Below are positions 8,696 through 17,398 of a stretch of 64,000 bases of DNA, piece after piece. Location: assembly GCA_031373255.1 (NCBI GenBank), contig JANMMJ010000193.1, positions 10,356 to 74,355 of the forward strand, in the 5' to 3' direction. The DNA is from JANMMJ01 sp031373255. GTDB taxonomy: Bacteria; Pseudomonadota; Alphaproteobacteria; Rhizobiales; Aestuariivirgaceae. Under the pieces are notes generated by a model. The model worked only from the letters and a program-made list of their open reading frames with translations. It was not told the origin of the DNA and searched no databases. The translations under genes and the position numbers were made by a program. Position 1 is the first letter of the stretch. Every line of letters starts with the position of its first letter.

Positions 8696-10183
8696 CTAGA
8701 AAAGCGAGCCCTGTCCGGATGGACGGGGTTTGGATTTTGCAGTTGTGGCGCCGTCCGCATGGGCTCCGACGCGGCCATCGGTGAATTCAATCGCAATCCT
8801 CTGCCCTGGTTTAACAGCAGCCGCTGCATGAACCGGAACTCCGGCGTCATCGCGAACCAAAGCAAAACCACGCTGCAGGACGGATTTGTAAGATAGTGAA
8901 GCCAGGAGCTTCGACTGGGCCGTGAGGGTGCGGCGATGCCGGTCAAACATCGTGGCGATCGCGCGCGTGGCGGACCGAGACTGACGTTCAAGCGTTTCGC
9001 GGTCATGTGCCATCTTTTGGCGTACCGGGCGCAGCGACAGGCGGCCGCCCAGGCTTACAAGCCTGGCCCGGTGAATCTGGGTATTGGCGCGCAGCGCCTG
9101 GGCGAGGCGGCCGGCCGCCGTATCATGGCGCTGGCGGGCAAGGGCCAGGATTTCATCGGGTTTCGGCAGGGCGCGGGCCGCGGCGCGCAAGCGGTTGCGG
9201 CGCTCATCCATCAGGCGGATGCTGCCGCGCTGGTGACGGGCCGCAAGCGAGGCAATCGCCGCCAGAAGTTCGCTCCGCACCGGCACGGCCATCTCCGCCG
9301 CCGCAGTCGGCGTTGGCGCGCGGCGGTCGGACACAAAATCGATCAGCGTGGTATCGGTTTCATGACCGACGGCGGAGATCAGCGGAATTTCGCTTTCGGC
9401 GGCGGCCCGCACCACGATCTCCTCGTTGAAACTCCAGAGGTCCTCCAGAGAACCGCCGCCCCGCGCGACAATGAGCAGATCGGGGCGATTTGCCATCGCA
9501 TTGAATCCCCTGATCGCTGCCGCAACTTCGGCGGCTGACGTTTCACCTTGCACGCGCACCGGCCAAACAAGAACGTGGCGGGGGAAACGGTCACTGAGGC
9601 GATGCAGGATATCGCGAATGACAGCGCCGGTCGGCGAAGTGATGACGCCAATGACACGCGGCAGATAGGGCAATTCCTGTTTTCGCGATGCATCGAACAG
9701 CCCCTCGGCGGCAAGCATCTTCTTGCGCTCCTCGAGCAGCGCCATGAGGGCACCGACACCGGCCGGTTCGATGTTTTCGACAATGATCTGGTAGGACGAC
9801 TTGCCGGGGTAAGAGGTGATCTTGCCCGTGGCAATGACTTCGAGCCCTTCCTGCAGCTTGCTGCGCAACTTGCCGAATTGCCCGCGCCACACCACTGCAT
9901 CGAGCCTGGCGCCTTCATCCTTGATCGAAAAGTAGCAGTGCCCGGACGAGTGAGGACCGCGAAAGCCGGATATTTCGCCACGCACGCGGACATGGCCAAA
10001 GCGATCCTCAAGGGTTCGCTTCAGGGATTGTGCCAGTTCCGATACGGTGACTTCCGCCAGATTGCCCGGCGGCGCATCGGCGATTTCCCCTGTTTCGGGA
10101 TCGAATGTCCAGTCAGTCTGCAAATCATTAAACCAAATGTTGTAGCTGAGACGCACAGTTCTCCGCGCATGGATGCCTGTCAA
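8696..10183 (-). CDS. xseA: Exodeoxyribonuclease VII large subunit
   Basis: 495 aa. An N-terminal OB-fold (VTVSELAQSLKRTLEDRFG, VRVRGEISGFRGPHSSGHCY) is followed by the catalytic core with PRVIGVITSPTGAVIRDILH and IVARGGGSLEDLWSFNEE, the signature of XseA. A long helical coiled-coil region rich in Arg/Ala and a C-terminal segment (SYKSVLQRGFALV) complete it. Together with XseB (not in this window) it degrades single-stranded DNA to oligonucleotides. The start is uncertain: the first about 35 residues before EVTVSEL look unstructured, and a shorter form is possible. It is transcribed divergently from purD across a long inverted repeat. Confidence 0.96.
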   Translation of the reverse strand: MTGIHARRTVRLSYNIWFNDLQTDWTFDPETGEIADAPPGNLAEVTVSELAQSLKRTLEDRFGHVRVRGEISGFRGPHSSGHCYFSIKDEGARLDAVVWRGQFGKLRSKLQEGLEVIATGKITSYPGKSSYQIIVENIEPAGVGALMALLEERKKMLAAEGLFDASRKQELPYLPRVIGVITSPTGAVIRDILHRLSDRFPRHVLVWPVRVQGETSAAEVAAAIRGFNAMANRPDLLIVARGGGSLEDLWSFNEEIVVRAAAESEIPLISAVGHETDTTLIDFVSDRRAPTPTAAAEMAVPVRSELLAAIASLAARHQRGSIRLMDERRNRLRAAARALPKPDEILALARQRHDTAAGRLAQALRANTQIHRARLVSLGGRLSLRPVRQKMAHDRETLERQSRSATRAIATMFDRHRRTLTAQSKLLASLSYKSVLQRGFALVRDDAGVPVHAAAAVKPGQRIAIEFTDGRVGAHADGATTAKSKPRPSGQGSLF

Positions 10184-10213
10184 CCTCCATAGCCACCCGC
10201 CCCGGAATCAACG

Positions 10214-10268
10214 CTGGAATTGCTGCCGGAATCCCGTCATACGGGCCATTCCGGCAGCACTTTTCCAG
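10214..10268. repeat. Long inverted repeat between xseA and purD
   Basis: A nested palindrome. The outer arms are CTGGAA (10214-10219) and TTCCAG (10263-10268). A 12-bp perfect stem is formed by TGCTGCCGGAAT (10221-10232) and ATTCCGGCAGCA (10248-10259). An inner CCCGT/ACGGG stem has a CAT loop (10233-10245). Its outer right arm reaches the AGAGG ribosome binding site of purD (10267-10271). It resembles REP/BIME-type intergenic palindromes, and its ATTCCGGC core recurs in the repeat block near 63.8 kb. Confidence 0.75.
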
Positions 10269-10277
10269 AGGATTCCA

Positions 10278-11552
10278 GTGGCGCTGATCAATGTTCTTCT
10301 TATCGGCTCCGGCGGGCGCGAACATGCCCTTGCCTGGGCGATTTCGGCCAGCCCGCTTCTGGGAAAGCTCTACTGCGCGCCGGGAAATCCCGGTATCGCG
10401 GAAGTCGCAGAAGTCGTCTCCGTTGATACCCATGACCATGAAGCGGTGGCACAGTTTTGCAAGGTGATGGGCGTTGGCTTGGCCGTCATTGGTCCGGAAG
10501 CACCACTTGTTGCCGGGATCGCCGATGATCTTGGACGGCACGGGATCAAGGTCTTCGGCTGTTCGAAATTCGCGGCCCAGCTTGAAGGTTCAAAGGGCTT
10601 CACCAAGGATATCTGCGCCAAGTACGATATTCCGACCGCCGCCTATGGACGCTTCAGCGATGAATCGCGCGCGCGCGCCTATCTTCGAGAGAGGGGCGTA
10701 CCAATTGTCATCAAGGCAGATGGCCTTGCTGCCGGAAAAGGTGTCACGGTCGCCACGACCATGGCCGAAGCCGAAGCTGCACTCGACGATATTTTCTATT
10801 CCGGCAAGTTCGGGTCTGCTGAATGCGTCATCGAGGAATTTCTGGAGGGCGAAGAGGCCAGTTTCTTCGTCCTTTCGGATGGCGAACATGCCCTGCCGCT
10901 TGCCACCGCCCAGGATCACAAGCGGGTGGGTGACGGCGATACCGGGCCGAATACCGGCGGCATGGGGGCCTATTCTCCTGCCCCGATCATGACCGAAGCG
11001 CTTTGTGCAGAAGCCCTTGTCAAGATCGTCATACCAACGATCCGTGCACTGAAGGATATGGGGCATCCCTACAAGGGCGTCCTCTATGCCGGATTGATGA
11101 TCACCAGTGAGGGGCCAAAACTCATCGAATACAACGCGCGTTTTGGCGACCCGGAGACCCAGGTTCTAGTGATGCGCCTTAAAGACGATATCCTCACGCT
11201 GATGTTGGCCACGGTCGATGGCACGCTTGACAAGGTTTCAGTGCGCTGGCGGGACGATGTCGCGCTGACAGTGGTGATGGCGGCCAAAGGCTATCCGGGC
11301 GATGTCATCAAGGGAAGCGAGATCAGGGGATTGAAGGCCGCGGCTTCCGACGGCGCCGAAATCTTTCATGCCGGGACGGCACTGAAGGATGGCAAACTGC
11401 TGGCAAATGGTGGCCGCGTGCTCAATGTCACCGCCATTGGCAAAACTGTTACCGAGGCCCGGGCGCGGGCCTACGCAGCAGTTGACCGGATCGATTGGCC
11501 GGAGGGCTTCTGCCGCCGCGACATCGGCTGGCGCGCTATCCAACAGTCGTAG
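10278..11552 (+). CDS. purD: Phosphoribosylamine-glycine ligase (GAR synthetase)
   Basis: 424 aa ATP-grasp enzyme that joins phosphoribosylamine and glycine in purine synthesis. It begins with the nucleotide-binding-like INVLLIGSGGREHALAWA and contains GCSKFAAQLEGSKGFTKDIC, the ATP-grasp loop KADGLAAGKGVTVA, EEFLEGEEASFFVLSDG and the metal-binding YNARFGDPETQ. I chose GTG 10278 because AGAGG lies just upstream and the next codons begin the conserved sequence. The frame is open back to 10173, but that 35-residue extension crosses the inverted repeat and looks non-coding. Its 3' end overlaps the convergent LysR gene by 17 bp. Confidence 0.96.
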   Translation: MALINVLLIGSGGREHALAWAISASPLLGKLYCAPGNPGIAEVAEVVSVDTHDHEAVAQFCKVMGVGLAVIGPEAPLVAGIADDLGRHGIKVFGCSKFAAQLEGSKGFTKDICAKYDIPTAAYGRFSDESRARAYLRERGVPIVIKADGLAAGKGVTVATTMAEAEAALDDIFYSGKFGSAECVIEEFLEGEEASFFVLSDGEHALPLATAQDHKRVGDGDTGPNTGGMGAYSPAPIMTEALCAEALVKIVIPTIRALKDMGHPYKGVLYAGLMITSEGPKLIEYNARFGDPETQVLVMRLKDDILTLMLATVDGTLDKVSVRWRDDVALTVVMAAKGYPGDVIKGSEIRGLKAAASDGAEIFHAGTALKDGKLLANGGRVLNVTAIGKTVTEARARAYAAVDRIDWPEGFCRRDIGWRAIQQS

Positions 11553-12450
11553 ACACCTGCGCCAGGGCCGCGCGCAGCCGTGGTGTGGCAAAATCGATGA
11601 AGGCGCGGAGTTTACCGGGCAATTGCGGCATGCCCGTGTGAATCAGGCTGACCGGAAGAGGCTCCGGTTCGTAAGGCTGGAGAGCGCGCACCAGTTTCCC
11701 CTCTTTCAACAATCGGGTGGCCTGGTAGGAAAGAACGCGCGTCAGGCCCACTCCAGCTTCTGCCGCATCAAGCGCAGCGTCGGCCGTATTGACGGTCAGC
11801 CGCGACCTGACCGGAACCGTCATCAGTGTCTTGCCCGAACCGAAGGTCCAGCGGTTTGGCGCGTTCATGCCTTCGAAATTGACGCACTGAAGGTCAATCA
11901 GTTCACGCGGATGAAGCGGCGTACCATGCTGTTCCAGATAGGCAGGACTTGCGCAGACGATGCGGCGGATCAATCCCATCCGGCTGGCGACAAGACTGCT
12001 ATCCGGGAGAATGCCGATGCGAAGTGCAACATCGATATACTCTTCCATCAAGTTGACGATGCGATCGGCAAGGATCAGCCGTATATCGATATCCGGATAG
12101 GTGCGGATGAATTCCGTGATGACCGGCAGCATGTGAAGCCGGCCAAACACGACGGGGGCAGTAATGATGAGTTCGCCCTTCGGAGAGACGTATTCACCCG
12201 CAGCCTGGCGCTCGGCCTCGGCGATCTGTTCGAGGATTCCGCGGCAGGTGGCAAGATAGGCGGTTCCGGCCTCGGTCAACTGCAGCCTGCGGCTGGTGCG
12301 CGTAACAAGGGTGGTGCGAAGGTGAGTTTCCAGTTCCGCAACCTTGCGGCTGACCGTGGCCAGAGGCATTCCCAGCTTCCGCGCCCCGGCGGACAGGCTT
12401 CCTGCCTCGGCCGCCGCCTGAAACACAGCCATGGCCTCGAATTTATCCAT
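11536..12450 (-). CDS. LysR-family transcriptional regulator
   Basis: 304 aa. The N-terminal winged helix-turn-helix is clear (MDKFEAMAVFQAAAEAGSLS, KLGMPLATVSRKVAELE) and is followed by the periplasmic-binding-like effector domain (GELIITAPVVFGRLHMLPVI through GVGLTRVLSYQ). This arrangement matches the CrgA/AaeR-like LysR subgroup. ATG 12450 is preceded by AGAGGAAG, an excellent ribosome binding site, so the longer upstream frame is rejected. It is divergent from the PPOX-fold flavoprotein gene with about 100 bp between starts, which makes that gene its likely target. The effector is unknown. Confidence 0.93.
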   Translation of the reverse strand: MDKFEAMAVFQAAAEAGSLSAGARKLGMPLATVSRKVAELETHLRTTLVTRTSRRLQLTEAGTAYLATCRGILEQIAEAERQAAGEYVSPKGELIITAPVVFGRLHMLPVITEFIRTYPDIDIRLILADRIVNLMEEYIDVALRIGILPDSSLVASRMGLIRRIVCASPAYLEQHGTPLHPRELIDLQCVNFEGMNAPNRWTFGSGKTLMTVPVRSRLTVNTADAALDAAEAGVGLTRVLSYQATRLLKEGKLVRALQPYEPEPLPVSLIHTGMPQLPGKLRAFIDFATPRLRAALAQVSTTVG

Positions 12451-12552
12451 ATCTTCCTCTCGATTTCCGGAAGGAAGAGTATCAGAAATGCCGTCTGGTG
12501 AACAATATTGGAAAGTCCTACGTGTAGCCCGGTCGCAAAGGCGGAGACAAAC

Positions 12553-13182
12553 ATGCAGCACGCCAGTGAAAGTCAGCAGGATGGTTTTTCCAGCGATGTC
12601 GCATTCACGCCCACGGTGAAATCGATCCAGATGCGCAAGGGTTCGCGCGCCGGTTACCACGGCATGGAACTCAAGGGGGCATGGCAGACCACGATTACGC
12701 CCGATCTCGCAGCATTCATTGGCGCTCAAACCAGTGTGTTCCTCGCCACCGCAAATGCGGCCGGCCAACCCTACATCCAGCATCGCGGCGGTCCGCCCGG
12801 CTTCCTACGGGTCCTGGACGAGAAGATCATCGGGTTCACCGATTTTGCCGGCAACCGGCAATACATCACCCAGGGAAACCTGGCAGAAAATCCCAAATCC
12901 TACCTGTTCCTGATCGACTATGTGAACCAGCGGCGGGTCAAGATCTGGGGTGAGGCGAGGGTTGTCGAGGGAGACGATGATCTCGCCCGGCAATTGATGC
13001 CGAAGGACTACAAGGCCCGCGCCGAACAGGTCATCCTGTTTAAGGTTTCAGCCTGGGACAGCAATTGTCCGCAACATATTCCACAGCGCTTTGAAGCAGC
13101 CGATGTCGCGGCGGCGCTGGCCGAGCGCGACGATCGCATTGCCGTGCTCGAAGCCGAACTCAAGGCGTTGCGCAGCGTGTAA
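12553..13182 (+). CDS. Pyridoxamine 5'-phosphate oxidase-fold (PPOX) flavoprotein
   Basis: 209 aa with a split-barrel flavin-binding domain: FIGAQTSVFLATANAAGQPY, IQHRGGPPGFLRVLDEK, then IGFTDFAGNRQYITQGNL and YLFLIDYVNQRRVKIWGEA. This belongs to the general-stress/FMN-binding PPOX group rather than PdxH itself. A C-terminal helix (ERDDRIAVLEAELKAL) may form a coiled coil. ATG 12553 is preceded by GCGGAGA. Divergent from a LysR gene that probably controls it. The substrate is unknown; nearby genes give no hint. Confidence 0.86.
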   Translation: MQHASESQQDGFSSDVAFTPTVKSIQMRKGSRAGYHGMELKGAWQTTITPDLAAFIGAQTSVFLATANAAGQPYIQHRGGPPGFLRVLDEKIIGFTDFAGNRQYITQGNLAENPKSYLFLIDYVNQRRVKIWGEARVVEGDDDLARQLMPKDYKARAEQVILFKVSAWDSNCPQHIPQRFEAADVAAALAERDDRIAVLEAELKALRSV

Positions 13183-14535
13183 TCACTGGGGCAGCGCCAT
13201 CATGCCGGGCGCGAGAATATGCCAGGTGCGCTCAAGCCGGGCGGCCGCCTTGTCAGGGTACGAAATGGCGAATGGCGTCGTCATCATGTGGGCATCCAGA
13301 CCTTTGCGGATCTCTTGCAAGCTGGCTCCGCTCGCCGCGAAACCCTGCAAGATCCCGCGGAGCGACGCTTTGAAATCCTCGGCCCCGTACTGATTATCGA
13401 CATCGACATAGTACAACAGCATGATCTGGTGGATGGGATTGCCGGCATCGAGAAATGGCAGGCTGGCGCGGGCGCGGGTCAGTGCATCGGTTTCGAGCCA
13501 CTTGATATATTCGCGGGTTATGACGTCCTGGCCGTCTGGCGACTGGAGTGCCGCATTTACATCATCCGCGATCATCAGCAGGCTTTGCAGGTCGCCGGTG
13601 GAAAAGCGGCGCACGCTTTTGAAGTATCTTGACGGATTGGGCAGCCTCGCATTGAGCGAAGGCATCGCCGCGATCTTCCGAAAGATGCGCTGCCCGTCCG
13701 CATTGATACCGATATCCCACTGATGCGGGCCAAAACTGATGCCGCTGTCGCCAAGCACGGCATCCCATATCTGAAACGGCGAAATGGTCGCCGATTCATT
13801 GGCGATGATGAGGCGATGCAATGCAAGTGTCACGGGATCGGAAATGCGCGCCGTGATCGCAGCATTGAGGGTATCGTGGTGGCTGCGGCGGCTGGCGTCG
13901 GGCCAGAAAGCCTGATGGCGGATTTCATCGGAAAAGACGCGTTCGGAATAGTTGAGGAACTGATATTCGCAATCCTGCCCGGTCTCGCCGAGACGGCAGG
14001 TGAAACGGGCCAGCCTTCCGCGCAAAAAGTGGAAGCGGTCGATGGCGCGATTGCCGCGGGAATTCTCACCCACCACATAGAACAGTCCCGCATTGCCAGC
14101 CAGATTGAGCACGCGGCCCTCGGCATCGATGCGTAGAACCGCACTGACGCCCGGCGGTTCGATGCGTGTCGTCATCTGGAGCAGATAGTCCGCACCTGAC
14201 CTCACGAAGGACAGCACGCAGGCCACGCGGACCTTGTGTTTCAAGGTGTTTTCCTCACCCTGCTTGTCAGTAATCATCAGGGGCAGGATGCGGCGCCTTA
14301 CGCCGGAAAAATCCAGGGTCAGGATGGCATTGTCAAAGTTGTTATAGATTTTGGTCTCGGCACTGCCGTCGCGATGGATGCCGCAACGCGTATCGGGCGC
14401 CCTGAACTTCTCCCAGGCCCTTGCTCCTACGCCGTCAAGGCGGCGCAGCTCGGCGATATCGATGGGCGGCCTTGCCCACACCACGGCATGGCCCAGGCAC
14501 ATCAGGACAAGGCCCATCAGGATAAGGCGGAGCAT
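13183..14535 (-). CDS. Exported protein of unknown function
   Basis: 450 aa with an N-terminal signal peptide (MLRLILMGLVLMCLGHAVVW, cleavage probably near ARP). Four of the first cysteines could form disulfides (RCGIHRDG, RVACVLSF, RFTCRLGE, DCEYQF). The N-terminal half is beta-rich. The C-terminal half has an alpha-helical look with GISFGPHQWDIGINADGQ (near residue 270), which loosely resembles substrate-cleft motifs of lysozyme- or chitosanase-like hydrolases. That likeness is weak and I do not assign an enzyme. It ends immediately next to the convergent PPOX gene and is divergent from the dehalogenase-like operon. Confidence 0.72.
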   Translation of the reverse strand: MLRLILMGLVLMCLGHAVVWARPPIDIAELRRLDGVGARAWEKFRAPDTRCGIHRDGSAETKIYNNFDNAILTLDFSGVRRRILPLMITDKQGEENTLKHKVRVACVLSFVRSGADYLLQMTTRIEPPGVSAVLRIDAEGRVLNLAGNAGLFYVVGENSRGNRAIDRFHFLRGRLARFTCRLGETGQDCEYQFLNYSERVFSDEIRHQAFWPDASRRSHHDTLNAAITARISDPVTLALHRLIIANESATISPFQIWDAVLGDSGISFGPHQWDIGINADGQRIFRKIAAMPSLNARLPNPSRYFKSVRRFSTGDLQSLLMIADDVNAALQSPDGQDVITREYIKWLETDALTRARASLPFLDAGNPIHQIMLLYYVDVDNQYGAEDFKASLRGILQGFAASGASLQEIRKGLDAHMMTTPFAISYPDKAAARLERTWHILAPGMMALPQ

Positions 14536-14596
14536 GGTTTCCTTCTAGCCGAACCCGGTTATTGAGCGCAGGGCCAAGCAGTCTTAAGGTTAGCAC

Positions 14597-15499
14597 ATGA
14601 GCAAGCTGTTTCCCCATACGTCGGAACACTGGACCCGCACGCCGGGCGCGGAGATTTTCGCGCGGATCGGCGGTACCGGGCCGCCGCTTCTCCTTATTCA
14701 CGGGTTTCCGCAAACCCATGCCATGTGGCACCGCGTGGCACCGCAATTGATGCAGCGTTTCAGCGTGGTGATGCCGGATATCCGGGGCTACGGGTTCTCC
14801 TCCTGCCCTGAAAACGATACAGGGAACCTGGCATACTCGAAGCGCGCCATGGCTCGGGATCTGGTTGCCCTGATGGACACGCTTGGCCACCGGAATTTCA
14901 TGGTGGCCGGCCATGACCGTGGCGGCCGCGTCGCCTACCGGATGGCGCTCGATTCGCCTGACAGGGTGAAAGCGCTGGCGGTGCTCGATATCGTTCCAAC
15001 TTTCGACATGTGGAGCAATTTCACCGTCAAGATGGCTATGAAGACCTATCACTGGCTGTTTTTGGCGCAACCTAACCCGCTGCCGGAAATGCTGATCGAA
15101 CGCGCTCCCATCGCCTTTCTCGATTACACGCTGGCAAGCTGGACCAAGGCCCGCGATCTCTCCGCCTTCAGTGAAGACGCGCTGGCAGAATACCGCCTGC
15201 ATTATGCAACGCCCGAACACATCCATGCCACCTGCAACGACTATCGGGCCGGCCAGACCTGCGACCTCCAGGCCGACAGCGAGGATCGCGCTCAAGGCCG
15301 ACGGATCACCTGCCCGGTGCTCAATCTGTGGGGAAAAGCCGGCATCCCGGGCGAGACAGACGGGCCCATGGAGATCTGGCGAAACTGGTGCACCAATGTC
15401 CAGGGTGCCGCCATCGACAGCGGTCACTTTATTGCCGAAGAAAATCCGGCCGCGCTCCTCGCCCACCTGCTGCCCTTCCTCAAGACACATGCCCGTTAA
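14597..15499 (+). CDS. Alpha/beta hydrolase, fluoroacetate (haloacetate) dehalogenase-like
   Basis: 300 aa alpha/beta hydrolase. LLIHGFPQTHAMWH gives the oxyanion region and GHDRGGR the nucleophile elbow with an Asp nucleophile at residue 107. Comparison from memory with the Rhodopseudomonas palustris fluoroacetate dehalogenase (Asp110, Arg111, Arg114, Asp134, His155, Trp156, Tyr219, His280) shows every one conserved here at a constant offset of three: Asp107, Arg108, Arg111, Asp131, His152, Trp153, Tyr216, His277. The enzyme hydrolyses haloacetates to glycolate and halide. Activity is inferred. It is the first gene of a coupled operon with a kinase-fold protein and a patatin. Confidence 0.88.
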   Translation: MSKLFPHTSEHWTRTPGAEIFARIGGTGPPLLLIHGFPQTHAMWHRVAPQLMQRFSVVMPDIRGYGFSSCPENDTGNLAYSKRAMARDLVALMDTLGHRNFMVAGHDRGGRVAYRMALDSPDRVKALAVLDIVPTFDMWSNFTVKMAMKTYHWLFLAQPNPLPEMLIERAPIAFLDYTLASWTKARDLSAFSEDALAEYRLHYATPEHIHATCNDYRAGQTCDLQADSEDRAQGRRITCPVLNLWGKAGIPGETDGPMEIWRNWCTNVQGAAIDSGHFIAEENPAALLAHLLPFLKTHAR

Positions 15500-16565
15500 C
15501 CGGCAAGCGGATTTTTCCGGCACACGGGAGGTTGCGGAAAGCCATCGCTTTGACGCGGAGGCGCTCGAAACCTACCTTGCCGATCACGTCGAGGGCTTTC
15601 GCGGGCCTGTGGATGTCGTGCAGTTCAAGGGTGGGCAATCGAACCCCACCTATCTGCTTACGGCACCTTCGGGCCGCTATGTGCTTCGGCGAAAGCCACC
15701 GGGCAAGCTGCTGGCTTCAGCCCATGCGGTCGAGCGCGAGTTCAGGGTCATCGCATCACTTCATGCCCAGGGCTTTCCGGTGGCAAAAGTTCATGCTCTG
15801 TGCACGGACGAAGCAGTGATCGGCACGGCGTTCTACGTGATGGATTTCGTCGAAGGCCGGGTGTTCTGGGAGCCCCATGCGCCTGGTCTTTCCGGCTCGG
15901 ATCGTCGGGCGCTTTTCGGCTCACTCAACGCCACCATCGCCAAGCTTCACGGGATCGATCATGAAGCAGCGGGGCTCGGTGATTTTGGCCGGCCGCAAGG
16001 CTATGTAGCGCGGCAGATCAAGCGTTGGAGCGAGCAATACCGGACCTCCCAGACCGAGCCGATCGAGGATATGGAGCGGCTCATGGCGTGGCTTCCGGAC
16101 GCCTGCCCCACCCAGCAGCGCAGCAGCATCGTTCATGGCGACTTCCGCTTGGACAACTGCATCGTCCACCCAACGGAGCCCGGGATCATCGCGGTGCTTG
16201 ACTGGGAGCTATCGACGCTGGGTGATCCGCTGGCCGACTTCACCTATCATCTCATGCAATGGTTCATGCCTGCTTCAAGTTCCGGCGGCGGGGTGGGAAC
16301 GCTCGCGGGATATGAAACGGAAGATGGAATTCCTCCTTTGGATGACTATATCCAGTCCTATTGCCACGCCACGAAAATTGCATCGATTCCCGATCTCAAT
16401 GTCTATCTCGCCTATAATTTCTTTCGTATCGCCGCCATCCTGCAGGGAATCGGCGGACGGGTGCGCGACGGCACCGCAGTCAATCCAAAGGCCGCCGACA
16501 TGATGCGCGAGGTTCGCCCGCTCGCGGCCGTGGCCTGGCAATTCGCCCGAAAGGCCGGCGCATGA
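15489..16565 (+). CDS. ACAD10/11-like phosphotransferase (aminoglycoside-phosphotransferase fold)
   Basis: 358 aa. The kinase-like fold is shown by FKGGQSNPTYLLTA (nucleotide loop), VLRRKPPGKLLASAHAVERE (Lys and the ACAD10/11-type signature), IVHGDFRLDNCIVHP (catalytic HGD) and VLDWELSTLGDPLADF (metal-binding DWE). This subgroup is usually found with acyl-CoA dehydrogenases and acts on hydroxyacyl-type substrates in the mitochondrial ACAD10/11 enzymes; the bacterial substrate is not established. ATG 15489 overlaps the end of the hydrolase gene by 11 bp, so the two are co-translated. Its own end overlaps the patatin start (ATGA). Confidence 0.9.
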   Translation: MPVNRQADFSGTREVAESHRFDAEALETYLADHVEGFRGPVDVVQFKGGQSNPTYLLTAPSGRYVLRRKPPGKLLASAHAVEREFRVIASLHAQGFPVAKVHALCTDEAVIGTAFYVMDFVEGRVFWEPHAPGLSGSDRRALFGSLNATIAKLHGIDHEAAGLGDFGRPQGYVARQIKRWSEQYRTSQTEPIEDMERLMAWLPDACPTQQRSSIVHGDFRLDNCIVHPTEPGIIAVLDWELSTLGDPLADFTYHLMQWFMPASSSGGGVGTLAGYETEDGIPPLDDYIQSYCHATKIASIPDLNVYLAYNFFRIAAILQGIGGRVRDGTAVNPKAADMMREVRPLAAVAWQFARKAGA

Positions 16566-17398
16566 GCACGGCACGCATCGGTCTGGCACTTGGCGGCGGC
16601 GCTGCTCGCGGCCTCGCCCATATTCCCATGCTGGAAGTCTTTGACGAAATGGGGATCAAGCCGTCGATCATTGCCGGGTGCAGCATTGGGGCACTGATGG
16701 GTGCGGCCTATGCGTCGGGGATTCCGGCGAAGGATATGCGGGCACATGCCGAGAAATTGCTGGCAAATCGCCTGGACGCGGCACGCTATGTGTTTGGCGC
16801 CAAGCAGGCGCGGCTGCGCGATCTCCTGTCGCTCAAGAGTTTCGGCTCGGTCCAGATACAGGGTGAGCGGCTGGCGTCACTGGCCTTCCCCGATGGCGTG
16901 GCGCGGCGGGTCGAGGAAACCCAGATTCCCCTCCGGATCATCACCACCGATTTTGAACGGCGCGAGGAGCGCGTCATCAGCGAAGGTCCGATGGTCGCGG
17001 CGGTCGCCGCCTCGATGGCAATCCCCGGGCTCATCTCCGGGCCTAAATTTGACGGGCGTGTGCATGTCGATGGCGGCGTCACCAATCCGGTGCCGTTTGA
17101 GCATGTGCGGGAGGAATGCGATATCGTCGTCGCCATAGATGTCACCGGTAAACCACGTCCCTCGGGCCGAGTCCACGCCTCTAACATGGAACTGGCGGTG
17201 GGTTCCATGCTCATCATGTTCCACCAGATTGCAGAGCTGCGCCGCGCCTTGTCGCCGCCTGATATCTATATAGAGCCGCCGGTCCACCAATTCGCCGCAG
17301 GCGATTTCTTCCGCGCCAGCGAAATGTTCGAAGCCGCCTCGCAGGCCAAGGACCAGCTCAAGCGGGCACTCGAATTGCGAATCAATTCAGCGGGCTAG
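16562..17398 (+). CDS. Patatin-like phospholipase, RssA family
   Basis: 278 aa with the patatin glycine-rich oxyanion motif (LGGGAARGLAHI), the GxSxG nucleophile elbow (AGCSIGALMGAAYASG) and the catalytic DGG (VHVDGGVTNPVPFE), a Ser-Asp dyad acyl hydrolase. It is the size of the short bacterial RssA/YchK family. No signal peptide, so probably cytoplasmic. It is the third gene of the dehalogenase-like operon and starts within the stop of the kinase-fold gene, overlapping by 4 bp. Its last 4 bases overlap the convergent tadA gene. Confidence 0.92.
   Translation: MSTARIGLALGGGAARGLAHIPMLEVFDEMGIKPSIIAGCSIGALMGAAYASGIPAKDMRAHAEKLLANRLDAARYVFGAKQARLRDLLSLKSFGSVQIQGERLASLAFPDGVARRVEETQIPLRIITTDFERREERVISEGPMVAAVAASMAIPGLISGPKFDGRVHVDGGVTNPVPFEHVREECDIVVAIDVTGKPRPSGRVHASNMELAVGSMLIMFHQIAELRRALSPPDIYIEPPVHQFAAGDFFRASEMFEAASQAKDQLKRALELRINSAG

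Noticed and set aside
10173..10277. N-terminal extension of PurD from 10173
   Set aside because: The extra 35 residues cross the inverted repeat and have no similarity to PurD; the GTG at 10278 has a ribosome binding site.
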